From assembly GCF_000296815.2 (NCBI RefSeq), contig NZ_CAIT01000009.1, positions 620,001-684,000 on the forward strand: 64,000 bases of DNA. The letters are read 5' to 3'. This document shows, piece after piece, positions 15,630 to 23,152 of the stretch. The notes under the pieces were generated by a model. That model did not search any database, was not told where the DNA came from, and saw only the letters and a program-made list of their open reading frames with translations. The position numbers and the translations under genes were made by a program. The stretch comes from Fibrisoma limi BUZ 3. Its GTDB lineage: Bacteria > Bacteroidota > Bacteroidia > Cytophagales > Spirosomataceae. How positions within the stretch are numbered: position 1 is the first letter of the stretch; every line of letters begins with the position of its first letter.

Positions 15630-18083
15630 TTAGTTGCTGCCGCCACCGGCCCGGTTGCGCTCAGCTTCCGTACTGGTGCTACGCTGGCGGGCAGCTTTTA
15701 CGTTCTGGTTACCGAAACGGTAGGTGAACGTAGCGCGGGCTACCCGGCTCTCCCAGCGGGATGTTATCCGGAAATCAATGTCCTGGTATTTGGCGTATCC
15801 TTTGAACTGATTCAGCCAGAAAGGATCGTTTACGTTCAGTTTCAGCGTACCCTTCTTGTTCAGGATCGTCTTTTGCAGACCGATACTGAAGGCGCCCTGC
15901 GGCTGGTAGCGATAAAAACCATATAGCCCCTTTGAGTTGTACCACCCCGCCAATTCGGCCGAGAATCCTTTGCCCAGCGTGAAGGTGTTTGATGAATACA
16001 GGTTGTAGGCTACGAAGTCTACGTTGTACTGCGCACCAAGGTAGGGCGAATCGAACTTGTTGTAGAACACCGTAATGTTGTTCTGCATATTCCACCACTT
16101 CCGGATCGGCAGCGGGAAACTCATCGTCAGGCTCACGTTATCCTGCGTCGCCAGGTTGTCGGACGTTACGTAGGTAATGTTCTGCTCCGGAATCTGGCCC
16201 GGCACTTCGTTTACGATCACGTCCGTGGTCCGGCTGTACGACAGTGACGTCGAGAACGATCCCTTATACACGTGCGTCAACTGGAACGAGTTCGTGAACT
16301 GTGGTTTCAGATACGGGTTGCCCTGCTGGTACGTGTACGGGTCGAGGTAGAACCGGAACGGGTTCAAATTCTGGTAATTCGGGCGGTCGATCCGGCGGCT
16401 GTACGAGAAGTTCAACACGTTGTTGGTATCGAGTTGGCGCGACAGGAACAGCGTCGGAAACAGGTTGGTATAGTTCCGGTCTACGATGCGGTTCAGCGTT
16501 ACGGAATTGCCTTTTGAGTGCGTCTGCTCAACCCGCAGACCGAACTGCAAACTCGTTTTCTTGTCCAGCTTACCCGAGTAGTTGGCATACACTGCGTTGA
16601 TATTTTCCTGGTATTTGAAGCGGTTGCTCTGGTTTTCGTTCAGTACCCAGCGGCCATCGAGCAGATTCTCGAACACCAGGTTATTGTCTGACTGTACGTA
16701 GCTGCTCTTGATACCGGTTTCCCATTTTCCTTTCTTCGTCGGGTGCACGTAGTCTGATTTGAACGCCCAGATGTCGATTACCGACGGCATGTCGTTGCGA
16801 ACGGTTTCGGTTGGTTGCGCTGGCTCATTCTGGGCATTGAGGTACGTCGTCACCAGATTATTATACGAATCACCGTTGTAGCGAGAGTAATCCATGTCGG
16901 CAGTTAGCTCGCGGCCTTTGCCGTTGAATTCGTACTTGTAGTTCAGGTTGCCGGTCAGGTTCGTCCATTTGTTCTGCACCGTCACGGCCGTTGTCGGCTT
17001 CAGCGTAATTTCACCGGCAGCGTTCCGAATGATGGTGTTATTGACGGCATTGTACTGATTCCAGTCGTTGATAAATCCCGTAGCCAGTACCCCAATCGTG
17101 CTTTTCTTACTGATGAAGTAGTCCAGACCAGCGCGGTAGTTATGCCCGTCGAAGCGATTCGGCCGGTACGATTTCTGGTCGAAGTACGTAACCGTGCCGT
17201 TAAACGGAATGATACGGTTCAACTCATTTTCCTGAAAGCGCCGGTTGTGGAAGTAGCTGTAGTTACCAAATACGTTGATCTTTCCTTCGCGGTGGTTCAG
17301 GTTCAGGCTCGTATTATACTTCTCGAAGCGGCCCATACCCAATCCGGCTACCCACGTACCATTCGTACCGAAGTTTTTGTTCTTCTTCATCTTGATGTTG
17401 ATGATCCCCGAGTTACCAGCCGCGTCGTACTTAGAGCCGGGATTCGTAATGATCTCAATCTTCTCGATGTTATCGCTCGGCGTATTTTTCAGCAGGTTAG
17501 CTACCTCCTGGCCTGACAGGTACGTTTGTTTGCCGTCGATGTAGACGATTACTCCCGACTTCCCTTTTAATTGTATCTGATCGTTCTGGCGGTCGATGGT
17601 TACACCAGGCGCTTTTTCGAGTACTTCCAGGGCTGTGTTGCCGCTGGCCACGATGCTGTTTTCAACGTTTACGACCGTACGATCTACCTGCTGTTCAATG
17701 AACGGCTTCTTAGCTACGACTTTCACTTCCGACAGGCTTTTGGTTTCGTCAGTCATAGCCAGCGCCGGTACCTCAATTGCCGGATGAGCCTCGTCTACCG
17801 AAAACCGCTGGCTGTACGTCTTACGGTAGCCAATCTGCTGCGCAGCTACTACGTATTCGCCAGCGCCTACGTTTTCAAATTCGTATTTACCGCCGGCGTC
17901 GCTGACAGCCCCTTTCACCAGAGTAGAGTCTTTCGCCTTCAGCAGCATCATGGTCGTAAATTCAAGAGGTTTACCGGCTACTGTTCCAACCTGTCCGGAA
18001 ACTTTGCCGCGGGTTGGAATTTGTCCGAATGTGGTTGTTACCGTTACCAGAATAACCGCTAAAAAAGTATATATCGGTTTCAT
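15630..18083 (-). CDS. Outer-membrane beta-barrel family protein (TonB-receptor-like)
   Basis: An ~817-aa outer-membrane protein. The signal peptide is MKPIYTFLAVILVTVTTTFG. It is followed by a carboxypeptidase-D regulatory-like domain (~25-105), a plug domain (~120-230, with KGKSGVIVYIDGKQTYLSG) and a long barrel ending in TYRFG with a short tail. This is the Bacteroidota OMP_b-brl_3 architecture, related to TonB-dependent receptors. The ligand is unknown and no SusD partner is nearby. An ATG 19 codons upstream exists, but the one at 18083 opens onto the signal peptide. Confidence 0.85.
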   Translation of the reverse strand: MKPIYTFLAVILVTVTTTFGQIPTRGKVSGQVGTVAGKPLEFTTMMLLKAKDSTLVKGAVSDAGGKYEFENVGAGEYVVAAQQIGYRKTYSQRFSVDEAHPAIEVPALAMTDETKSLSEVKVVAKKPFIEQQVDRTVVNVENSIVASGNTALEVLEKAPGVTIDRQNDQIQLKGKSGVIVYIDGKQTYLSGQEVANLLKNTPSDNIEKIEIITNPGSKYDAAGNSGIINIKMKKNKNFGTNGTWVAGLGMGRFEKYNTSLNLNHREGKINVFGNYSYFHNRRFQENELNRIIPFNGTVTYFDQKSYRPNRFDGHNYRAGLDYFISKKSTIGVLATGFINDWNQYNAVNNTIIRNAAGEITLKPTTAVTVQNKWTNLTGNLNYKYEFNGKGRELTADMDYSRYNGDSYNNLVTTYLNAQNEPAQPTETVRNDMPSVIDIWAFKSDYVHPTKKGKWETGIKSSYVQSDNNLVFENLLDGRWVLNENQSNRFKYQENINAVYANYSGKLDKKTSLQFGLRVEQTHSKGNSVTLNRIVDRNYTNLFPTLFLSRQLDTNNVLNFSYSRRIDRPNYQNLNPFRFYLDPYTYQQGNPYLKPQFTNSFQLTHVYKGSFSTSLSYSRTTDVIVNEVPGQIPEQNITYVTSDNLATQDNVSLTMSFPLPIRKWWNMQNNITVFYNKFDSPYLGAQYNVDFVAYNLYSSNTFTLGKGFSAELAGWYNSKGLYGFYRYQPQGAFSIGLQKTILNKKGTLKLNVNDPFWLNQFKGYAKYQDIDFRITSRWESRVARATFTYRFGNQNVKAARQRSTSTEAERNRAGGGSN

Positions 18084-18455
18084 ACGTGCTGCTTTGTTAG
18101 AGAAAGGTTCTATTAGATCTGCTGCGTAAGTACATTGCAAAAGTAGGTAGTATGCATCACAAAGTACCTGTTCTTACACAAGCGGTCTATTGAGCTGTAT
18201 GAACGGATTATGCAACGGGCTTATTGATTGATGAAGGGAATGCGAGCTAAAGAGTGAAGTCAGTTGCTCAATGTTGCATACCGCTACAATTATTTTTCAA
18301 TAAATTTTAAGACCGTTTGCTACAGGTACCAGGTGATAGAAGAGTAGGCGCTGAGGAGGCTTATCCATTGGCATCTTGAAGCCGTTTTCTGATGTCCGCA
18401 GGATGTAGAAATCCTGCGGACAATTCATCCTTGGCTTTTGGGCGCTATTGGCAAA
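18084..18455. other. Intergenic region with a hairpin at 18393-18422
   Basis: No gene that I can support. It holds the promoter side of the barrel gene (18138-18145) and a hairpin (12-bp perfect arms TGTCCGCAGGAT / complement, 6-nt loop, 18393-18422) downstream of the next minus-strand gene. The hairpin has no T run. Confidence 0.6.
18138..18145 (-). promoter_or_regulatory. Putative -7 element of the outer-membrane barrel gene
   Basis: On the minus strand this reads TACTTTTG, an exact match to TAnnTTTG. It would start transcription near 18131, about 48 nt before the ATG at 18083. No well-spaced -33 box is clear. Confidence 0.4.
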
Positions 18456-19160
18456 TTACAATTTGATGCCAGCCGACCAGACGTTCATGTCTGGTCCTTC
18501 CCCTGCTCTGAACAGGCTGTTCGGCTCGTAGCGGACAAACAGGCGGGTATGCCGGCAGAAACCAAGTTCGGTAGTCAGGCCCCAGCGCAACGGATTCAGG
18601 TTATAGGAGCCGTGGGTTCGGACAGCAGAGCCACTAACCGGCTTCACTTTGGTGTAACTATCGAGTCGCAGCCCGGCGTATGCGCCGACACCCAGCGACA
18701 GTCCCGACCGAAACGTTACGTTCAGAATAACCGGCAGGTTGAGTTGCGCCGTGGTTAACTTTGACTTTTTCAGTTCTTCGGCGGCTGGTTCCACAACAAG
18801 CTGATTGTCTCGCTCGACCAGCTTGTTCTGCCCGTCAAACATAAAGTTGTTCCAGGCTACCTCGGGTCCCGTAAAAAGCCGGAGCTTGGTGCTACCCTTT
18901 ACAGCCAGCGGCACCCGGTATTGCCACGATAAAGCGACGAAGCGGGAACCAACCGGCCGAAATTCGTAGTCAGCCGGAACCGAGCCACCCACGTTGTTGA
19001 AGCCAACGTAGATGTGGAGATCGTCGGCGATGCGTTCAACAGTTCGCGAGGGTTTTGCTTTAACGTTGATTTCGGCCCTGGTGGTGTCGCTTTGCTGAGC
19101 AAAAGCAACGGTTGAAGCAATCAGGAAGGATGCGGTCAGGATGTGTTGTACGGCTTTCAT
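18456..19160 (-). CDS. Predicted outer-membrane beta-barrel protein
   Basis: A 234-aa protein with a signal peptide (MKAVQHILTASFLIASTVAFA). Mature sequence has alternating hydrophobic strands such as LRLFTGPEVAWNNF and LSLGVGAYAGLRLD and ends in VWSAGIKL, as expected for a small 8-10 stranded barrel. I cannot place it in a named family more precise than the OmpA/PorT-like barrel group. It faces the larger barrel gene on the same strand across ~370 bp. Confidence 0.65.
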   Translation of the reverse strand: MKAVQHILTASFLIASTVAFAQQSDTTRAEINVKAKPSRTVERIADDLHIYVGFNNVGGSVPADYEFRPVGSRFVALSWQYRVPLAVKGSTKLRLFTGPEVAWNNFMFDGQNKLVERDNQLVVEPAAEELKKSKLTTAQLNLPVILNVTFRSGLSLGVGAYAGLRLDSYTKVKPVSGSAVRTHGSYNLNPLRWGLTTELGFCRHTRLFVRYEPNSLFRAGEGPDMNVWSAGIKL

Positions 19161-19303
19161 GATTCAGTTGTATTTGTTGTTTACTGTTGTCGGTATGAAT
19201 ACGAAAAGTAAGGGTTTAGGAACGGGTCTCACTGTGTATTCTGACCAGTAGATGATAAGCAGGCCGGGGCTGGTTGCACGGCGTACCTGATTTTTTTTGA
19301 TGA

Positions 19304-19767
19304 CTCAAAATCATTGTACCGAAACCTGACCTACAATTGAATCTTGAAGATGGGCCTATCGCCTGGGAGCACACCGGCCAAGCAGTAACCGTGCATATTC
19401 AGCGAACACAGCAGGGAACATATTGGGGCAGCTACATTGGGGGCGATAACGGTGGACAAGGTGGTGGCACACCTGTTTGGATGTTGGACCAAGCCCCCCT
19501 GATCCAGGTGGGGGTGGTGGAGAGCCGATCTATGATGCGGTTCCTAAACAGTTATTAAATGCAAAAAAAGTTAGTAGAGATTATTGTCAAAACAGCAAAA
19601 CTGTATTTTACAATATGTATCGTGCGCAAGAGACACGACACAAAGAGCAGGTCGCTTTTGTAACAGACAAAGGCATCTTTTGGCTTGATGATAGTGAGAA
19701 TACAAATACTACCTATTATGTGGGTAAACCTAGTGACTATCCTGTTGGCCCAGATGGAAAGCGTTAT
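19304..19767 (+). pseudogene. 5' fragment of a broken gene (JAMM-like HxHP protein)
   Basis: The 5' part of a gene split by the IS element that follows. Its frame is open from 19304 without a good ATG. It carries GTYWGSYIGGDNGGQGGG, a Gly/Pro-rich linker, then KQLLNAKKVSRDYCQNS and, near the break, DYPVGPDGKRY. A one-base deletion in the C6 run at 19494-19499 shifts the frame; adding one C would restore DQAPPDPGGGGGEP. The sequence is AT-rich compared with its neighbours. Joined to the fragment after the IS it forms a continuous domain with a metal-binding HxHP motif. The missing start suggests the remnant of a larger protein, perhaps a polymorphic-toxin C-terminus (inference). Confidence 0.7.
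19764..19767. repeat. Left copy of the IS target-site duplication
   Basis: TTAT directly precedes the left terminus of the IS element and is repeated at 20960-20963. Confidence 0.8.
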
Positions 19768-19784
19768 TGTAAGTACCCCTAATC

Positions 19785-20630
19785 TCAGACAGTACCAATT
19801 AGAGTTTCTTCGTTTTCAATCACCCTGCTTTTCCACTCTTCGGGCGTGAGATTACCCAATGACTCATGGGGTCTTCTTAGATTATATTCCTCTATCCAAT
19901 CGCTCGTCAATTGCCGGACCTGTTCAAGGTCAAAAAATAGGTAAGCATCCAAAATAGCCTCCCGGTATAGTCGATTGAACCGTTCAACGTACCCATTTTG
20001 CATCGGTTTGCCTGGCTGGATGTATTGAATCTCAATCTTCTCGCCCCTACACCAAAGCTCAAAATCACCCGAAGTAAATTCCGGGCCATTGTCGGTTCGA
20101 ATGGTCTTGGGCTTTCCTCGTTCTTTTATCACCCGTTCCAACGTTCGGATGATCCTTTTGCTGGAAAGTGAGGTGTCGATCTCAATCGCCAGCACCTCCC
20201 TCGTACAATCATCGATGACGTTGAACGTCCGGAATTTACGGTTACCTACCATCGTATCACTCATGAAATCCATACTCCAACTGCTGTTAATTGCGGTCTG
20301 TTGTTGCAGCGGATGCTTCACTCGAGTTGGCAGCCTACGCTTCCCCTTACGTTTTCTATTCAGCTTGAGCAGTTTATAAATCCTATACACCTTTTTATGA
20401 TTCCAGGTCTGGCCAGATCTTCGGATATAGGCAAACAGTTTCCGGAACCCATACGAAGGATGGGCAAAAGCCAAATCCTGCAATACCTCAATCACAGCCG
20501 TATCATCCTTCCTGGTGTTATAATAGAATTGCGAACGCGGTAAAGACACTAGCTGACAGGCCCTGCTCACGGGAATAGCGTGCTCCTGAACAATCTCCTC
20601 GGCTAATTGCCTTTTGGTGGCAGGGCCCAA
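19785..20630 (-). CDS. IS3-family transposase OrfB (DDE integrase domain)
   Basis: A 281-aa catalytic subunit. The rve core shows the DDE residues: Asp in SWSMDF, Asp in RTDNGPEF and Glu in QNGYVERFN. The N-terminus has the HTH_21 segment FRKLFAYIRRSGQ. It overlaps orfA by 28 nt; a -1 shift on the A7 run at 20633-20639 would fuse them into OrfAB, the active transposase of this family. Confidence 0.93.
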   Translation of the reverse strand: MGPATKRQLAEEIVQEHAIPVSRACQLVSLPRSQFYYNTRKDDTAVIEVLQDLAFAHPSYGFRKLFAYIRRSGQTWNHKKVYRIYKLLKLNRKRKGKRRLPTRVKHPLQQQTAINSSWSMDFMSDTMVGNRKFRTFNVIDDCTREVLAIEIDTSLSSKRIIRTLERVIKERGKPKTIRTDNGPEFTSGDFELWCRGEKIEIQYIQPGKPMQNGYVERFNRLYREAILDAYLFFDLEQVRQLTSDWIEEYNLRRPHESLGNLTPEEWKSRVIENEETLIGTV

Positions 20631-20893
20631 CCTTTTTTTGTGAACAGATCCTTCAGGATTTGATTGTCCATCGCCAGATCAGCGTACATCTTCTTCAAGC
20701 GAGCGTTCTCCTCTTCGAGGTCTTTGAGCCGTTTGACATCGGAAGCTTCCATACCACCATACTTGCTCTTCCAATTATAAAAAGTAGCTTCAGAAATGCC
20801 ATGTTCGCGGCAAATTTCCTTGGTGGGGATGCCATTCTCCTGCTGCTTAAGGATTTTGACAATTTGGGATTCGGTGAATCGGGTCTTTTTCAT
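20603..20893 (-). CDS. IS3-family transposase OrfA (helix-turn-helix)
   Basis: A 96-aa DNA-binding subunit with an HTH_Tnp_1 domain (TESQIVKILKQQENG, ICREHGISEATFYNW) followed by a leucine-zipper-like helix (EEENARLKKMYADL). It ends shortly after the frameshift site. Alone it usually acts as a regulator; fused to OrfB it forms the transposase. Confidence 0.92.
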   Translation of the reverse strand: MKKTRFTESQIVKILKQQENGIPTKEICREHGISEATFYNWKSKYGGMEASDVKRLKDLEEENARLKKMYADLAMDNQILKDLFTKKGWALPPKGN

Positions 20894-20959
20894 GGGAATC
20901 AGTTTAAAATTAGCATTTTTCTCTAATTCAAAACTGTCCGAATTTTAGGGATACTTACA

Positions 20960-20963
20960 TTAT
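20960..20963. repeat. Right copy of the IS target-site duplication
   Basis: TTAT follows the right IS terminus. Deleting the IS and one copy joins the two flanking gene fragments in frame. Confidence 0.8.
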
Positions 20964-21209
20964 TTCTATATGAATGGAGAGCTCGCTACCATACAAGCTA
21001 TTATTCATACTCATCCACCAGGTACGCAACATGATAACATGTCAAGCGATGATGCATTTAATGGTGTGACGTTCAATGTACCTAACTATGCGATAACAAG
21101 TGAGGGTGTTTGGAGAGTCAATCCTGGCGGAACGCCCAGTAAGATTGATAACAACAGAAGTAATGCGTACGACTGTATTTTAGCAAAAAATCTTTTCGAG
21201 CTAAATTGA
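20960..21209 (+). pseudogene. 3' fragment of the broken HxHP (JAMM-like) gene
   Basis: The continuation of the split gene. It encodes YMNGELATIQAIIHTHPPG and, after HDN, MSSDDAF, a JAMM/MPN-like arrangement of HxHP with downstream S and D residues that usually bind zinc. It runs to the stop at 21207-21209. In the reconstructed protein the join reads DGKRYFYMNGEL. JAMM proteins are metallo-deubiquitinase or isopeptidase types; related domains occur in bacterial toxin C-termini. The fold assignment rests on this motif alone. Confidence 0.65.
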
Positions 21210-21210
21210 T

Positions 21211-21768
21211 ATGATAATGTGGACTTCAGTGGCTTTAACTTTTTTAAGCACATTGGTTGATGTTTCTCAACAATTTAACAAAAAAGCAGAGCATACTTTT
21301 CAGCCATGCTATATGTCTAAATTTGAGTTGAAAAATAAAGACTTAGATAAATGCCTGAAAAAGTATATTGGCCAAGTAGAAGAGCATGCATTACCTATAG
21401 TGGCCATTCAAAGGATGAAGGATACAACCTTTGTCTTTGTAAGTGCTACTATTTCTGCTAATTCAATTAAGGGTGGACTACCGACTTACATAACAACTAT
21501 TGGCAAGCGCGAGGTTGCTGTTTATAATGGCGGTGAGTCCTTTCTCAAAGGAGAAGAAAAATGTGTAGATAATATGATTAATCATCTTCGCGAATTTTTG
21601 CTTGTTGACAAAATTAATGCAAAAAAGGGGTATCCACCTGGCACAGAAGCTATTTATGGATATGACCCTGTCTGGGCAAAAATCACACTAGTAAACAATA
21701 CAGTTGTAAATGTAACTGACGACGGAGTAGCTCTTCGGGCAATTCCGTATTTCAAACCACACTTATAA
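21211..21768 (+). CDS. Hypothetical protein next to the broken gene (possible immunity protein)
   Basis: A 185-aa protein that starts one base after the stop of the HxHP gene, so the pair was probably translationally coupled. The first ~20 residues are hydrophobic (MIMWTSVALTFLSTLV) and could be a weak signal or membrane anchor. The rest contains DTTFVFVSATISANS and TEAIYGYDPVWAK and is not recognised. It is AT-rich like the broken gene and unlike the flanks. A role as immunity protein is inferred only from position and size. Confidence 0.6.
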   Translation: MIMWTSVALTFLSTLVDVSQQFNKKAEHTFQPCYMSKFELKNKDLDKCLKKYIGQVEEHALPIVAIQRMKDTTFVFVSATISANSIKGGLPTYITTIGKREVAVYNGGESFLKGEEKCVDNMINHLREFLLVDKINAKKGYPPGTEAIYGYDPVWAKITLVNNTVVNVTDDGVALRAIPYFKPHL

Positions 21769-21809
21769 AAACAATAAGCAATCATTACCAATGGCTGAAG
21801 CTCAGTTAT

Positions 21810-21856
21810 AAAAAAAAGCAGTGGCGGGTAAGCTGTAAAAGCCTACCCGCCACTGC
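21810..21856 (-). terminator. Intrinsic terminator of the mrdA-rodA operon
   Basis: On the minus strand a 16-bp stem (GCAGTGGCGGGTAGGC, one mismatch) is followed by a run of eight T. It lies 14 nt beyond the rodA stop. Confidence 0.8.
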
Positions 21857-21870
21857 CTGCAAATCGTGAC

Positions 21871-23151
21871 TTATATCCGCGACATCATACTGGTCCGGCG
21901 CGAATCGAGCTTCAGAAAGATGAACAGCAGAATGGAGAACGACCAGAGCGATGAACCGCCATAACTAAAGAACGGCAGCGGAATACCGATTACGGGCATC
22001 AGGCCGATGGTCATACCGACGTTGACCAGTACGTGGAAGAAAATAATGCCCACCACGCAATAGCCGTATACCCGGGCGAATTTGCTCCGCTGTTTTTCGG
22101 CCAGAATGACAATTCGACACAGCAGGCCGACGAACAGCCCAATTACAATGGCACTGCCGATAAAACCATGCTCTTCGCCGATGGTACAGAAAATGAAGTC
22201 GGTGCTTTGTTCCGGTACGAAGTCAAACTTTGTCTGCGTACCTTCCAGAAAGCCTTTCCCCTGGAGCCGCCCGGAACCGATGGCAATTTTTGCCTGCGTT
22301 ACGTTCCAGCCCACGCCCAGGGGATCGATGGTCGGGTCGAGTAACACTTTGATACGGTTGCGCTGGTGTTTTTCCAGCACATTCTCCACCAGAAACTCCG
22401 TACTGGTAGCGTAGGCCATAGCCAACATGCCGATACCGCCGATAATCAGCATGTTGCGCGGAGTACGGTTGTAGCGAGGCAACAACAGGATAACCAGTCC
22501 GCACAAACCCACCAGTCCAACAAACAGCACCATATTTGGAAGCGCCAGGCCCAAAATCAGCAGGGCAGCCGCGGCAATCACCGTCATCGGAATCCAGCCA
22601 GGCAAACCCTCGCGGTAAAGCACCACCAGAAATGACGCAAAAACGAGCATCTGCCCCGCTTCGTGCGACGCCAGAATGAGCAGGCAGGGCAGCACAATCA
22701 TTCCGCCGATATACAGCAAATCTTTTTGTTTCGTCAGATTGATCGTCGGGCTGTCGAGGTACTTGGCGATGGCCAGTGAGGTAGCCACTTTGGCAAACTC
22801 GGCTGGCTGGATTGTAAACGACCCCAGTTTGAACCACGACCGCGACCCGTTGATATTGCTACCGGCTACCAGCACCAGCAACAGCATCAAAATCAAAAAA
22901 CCGTAGATAATGTACGCAAACGAATCGTAGAAGCGGTGGTGAATAACCAGGACACAGATAACCAGGATCACCGTGGTACCGATCCACATAAGCTGCTTAC
23001 CGGCGTTAGTCGATAAATCGAACAGGTTGGTATGATCCTCGGGACTATACACGGCCGCGTAGACATTGAGCCAGCCGATCATGACGCAGCCCAGGTACAG
23101 AATCAGCGTCAGCCAGTCAATATTGCGGGCGAAGGGATCTGTACGATTCAT
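21871..23151 (-). CDS. rodA: Rod shape-determining protein RodA (SEDS glycosyltransferase)
   Basis: A ~426-aa polytopic SEDS protein that polymerises peptidoglycan in the elongasome with PBP2. About ten membrane helices are visible, and family blocks include FTIQPAEFAKVATSLAIAKY, GSGRLQGKGFLEGTQTKF, VPEQSTDFIFCTIGEEHGF and the C-terminal IPLPFFSYGGSSLW. The ATG at 23151 lies just after the mrdA stop; a GTG at 23163 would add four residues and overlap mrdA. Confidence 0.93.
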   Translation of the reverse strand: MNRTDPFARNIDWLTLILYLGCVMIGWLNVYAAVYSPEDHTNLFDLSTNAGKQLMWIGTTVILVICVLVIHHRFYDSFAYIIYGFLILMLLLVLVAGSNINGSRSWFKLGSFTIQPAEFAKVATSLAIAKYLDSPTINLTKQKDLLYIGGMIVLPCLLILASHEAGQMLVFASFLVVLYREGLPGWIPMTVIAAAALLILGLALPNMVLFVGLVGLCGLVILLLPRYNRTPRNMLIIGGIGMLAMAYATSTEFLVENVLEKHQRNRIKVLLDPTIDPLGVGWNVTQAKIAIGSGRLQGKGFLEGTQTKFDFVPEQSTDFIFCTIGEEHGFIGSAIVIGLFVGLLCRIVILAEKQRSKFARVYGYCVVGIIFFHVLVNVGMTIGLMPVIGIPLPFFSYGGSSLWSFSILLFIFLKLDSRRTSMMSRI

Positions 23152-23152
23152 A

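Larger units (their letters stand above)
19768..20959 (-). mobile_element. Complete IS3-family insertion sequence (IS407-type), 1192 bp
   Basis: The ends are imperfect inverted repeats: left 19768-19804 begins TGTAAGTACCCCTAA, right 20921-20959 on the minus strand begins TGTAAGTATCCCTAA. Both continue to a common AATTAGAG. The element is flanked by a 4-bp direct repeat (TTAT), which is typical of the IS407 group. It contains two overlapping frames, orfA and orfB, with an A7 slippery run. All parts look intact, so it may be recently inserted and active. Confidence 0.9.

Noticed and set aside
19337-19558. Separate small gene starting at a TTG
   Set aside because: It is the first part of the broken HxHP gene; the frame ends only because of the one-base shift.
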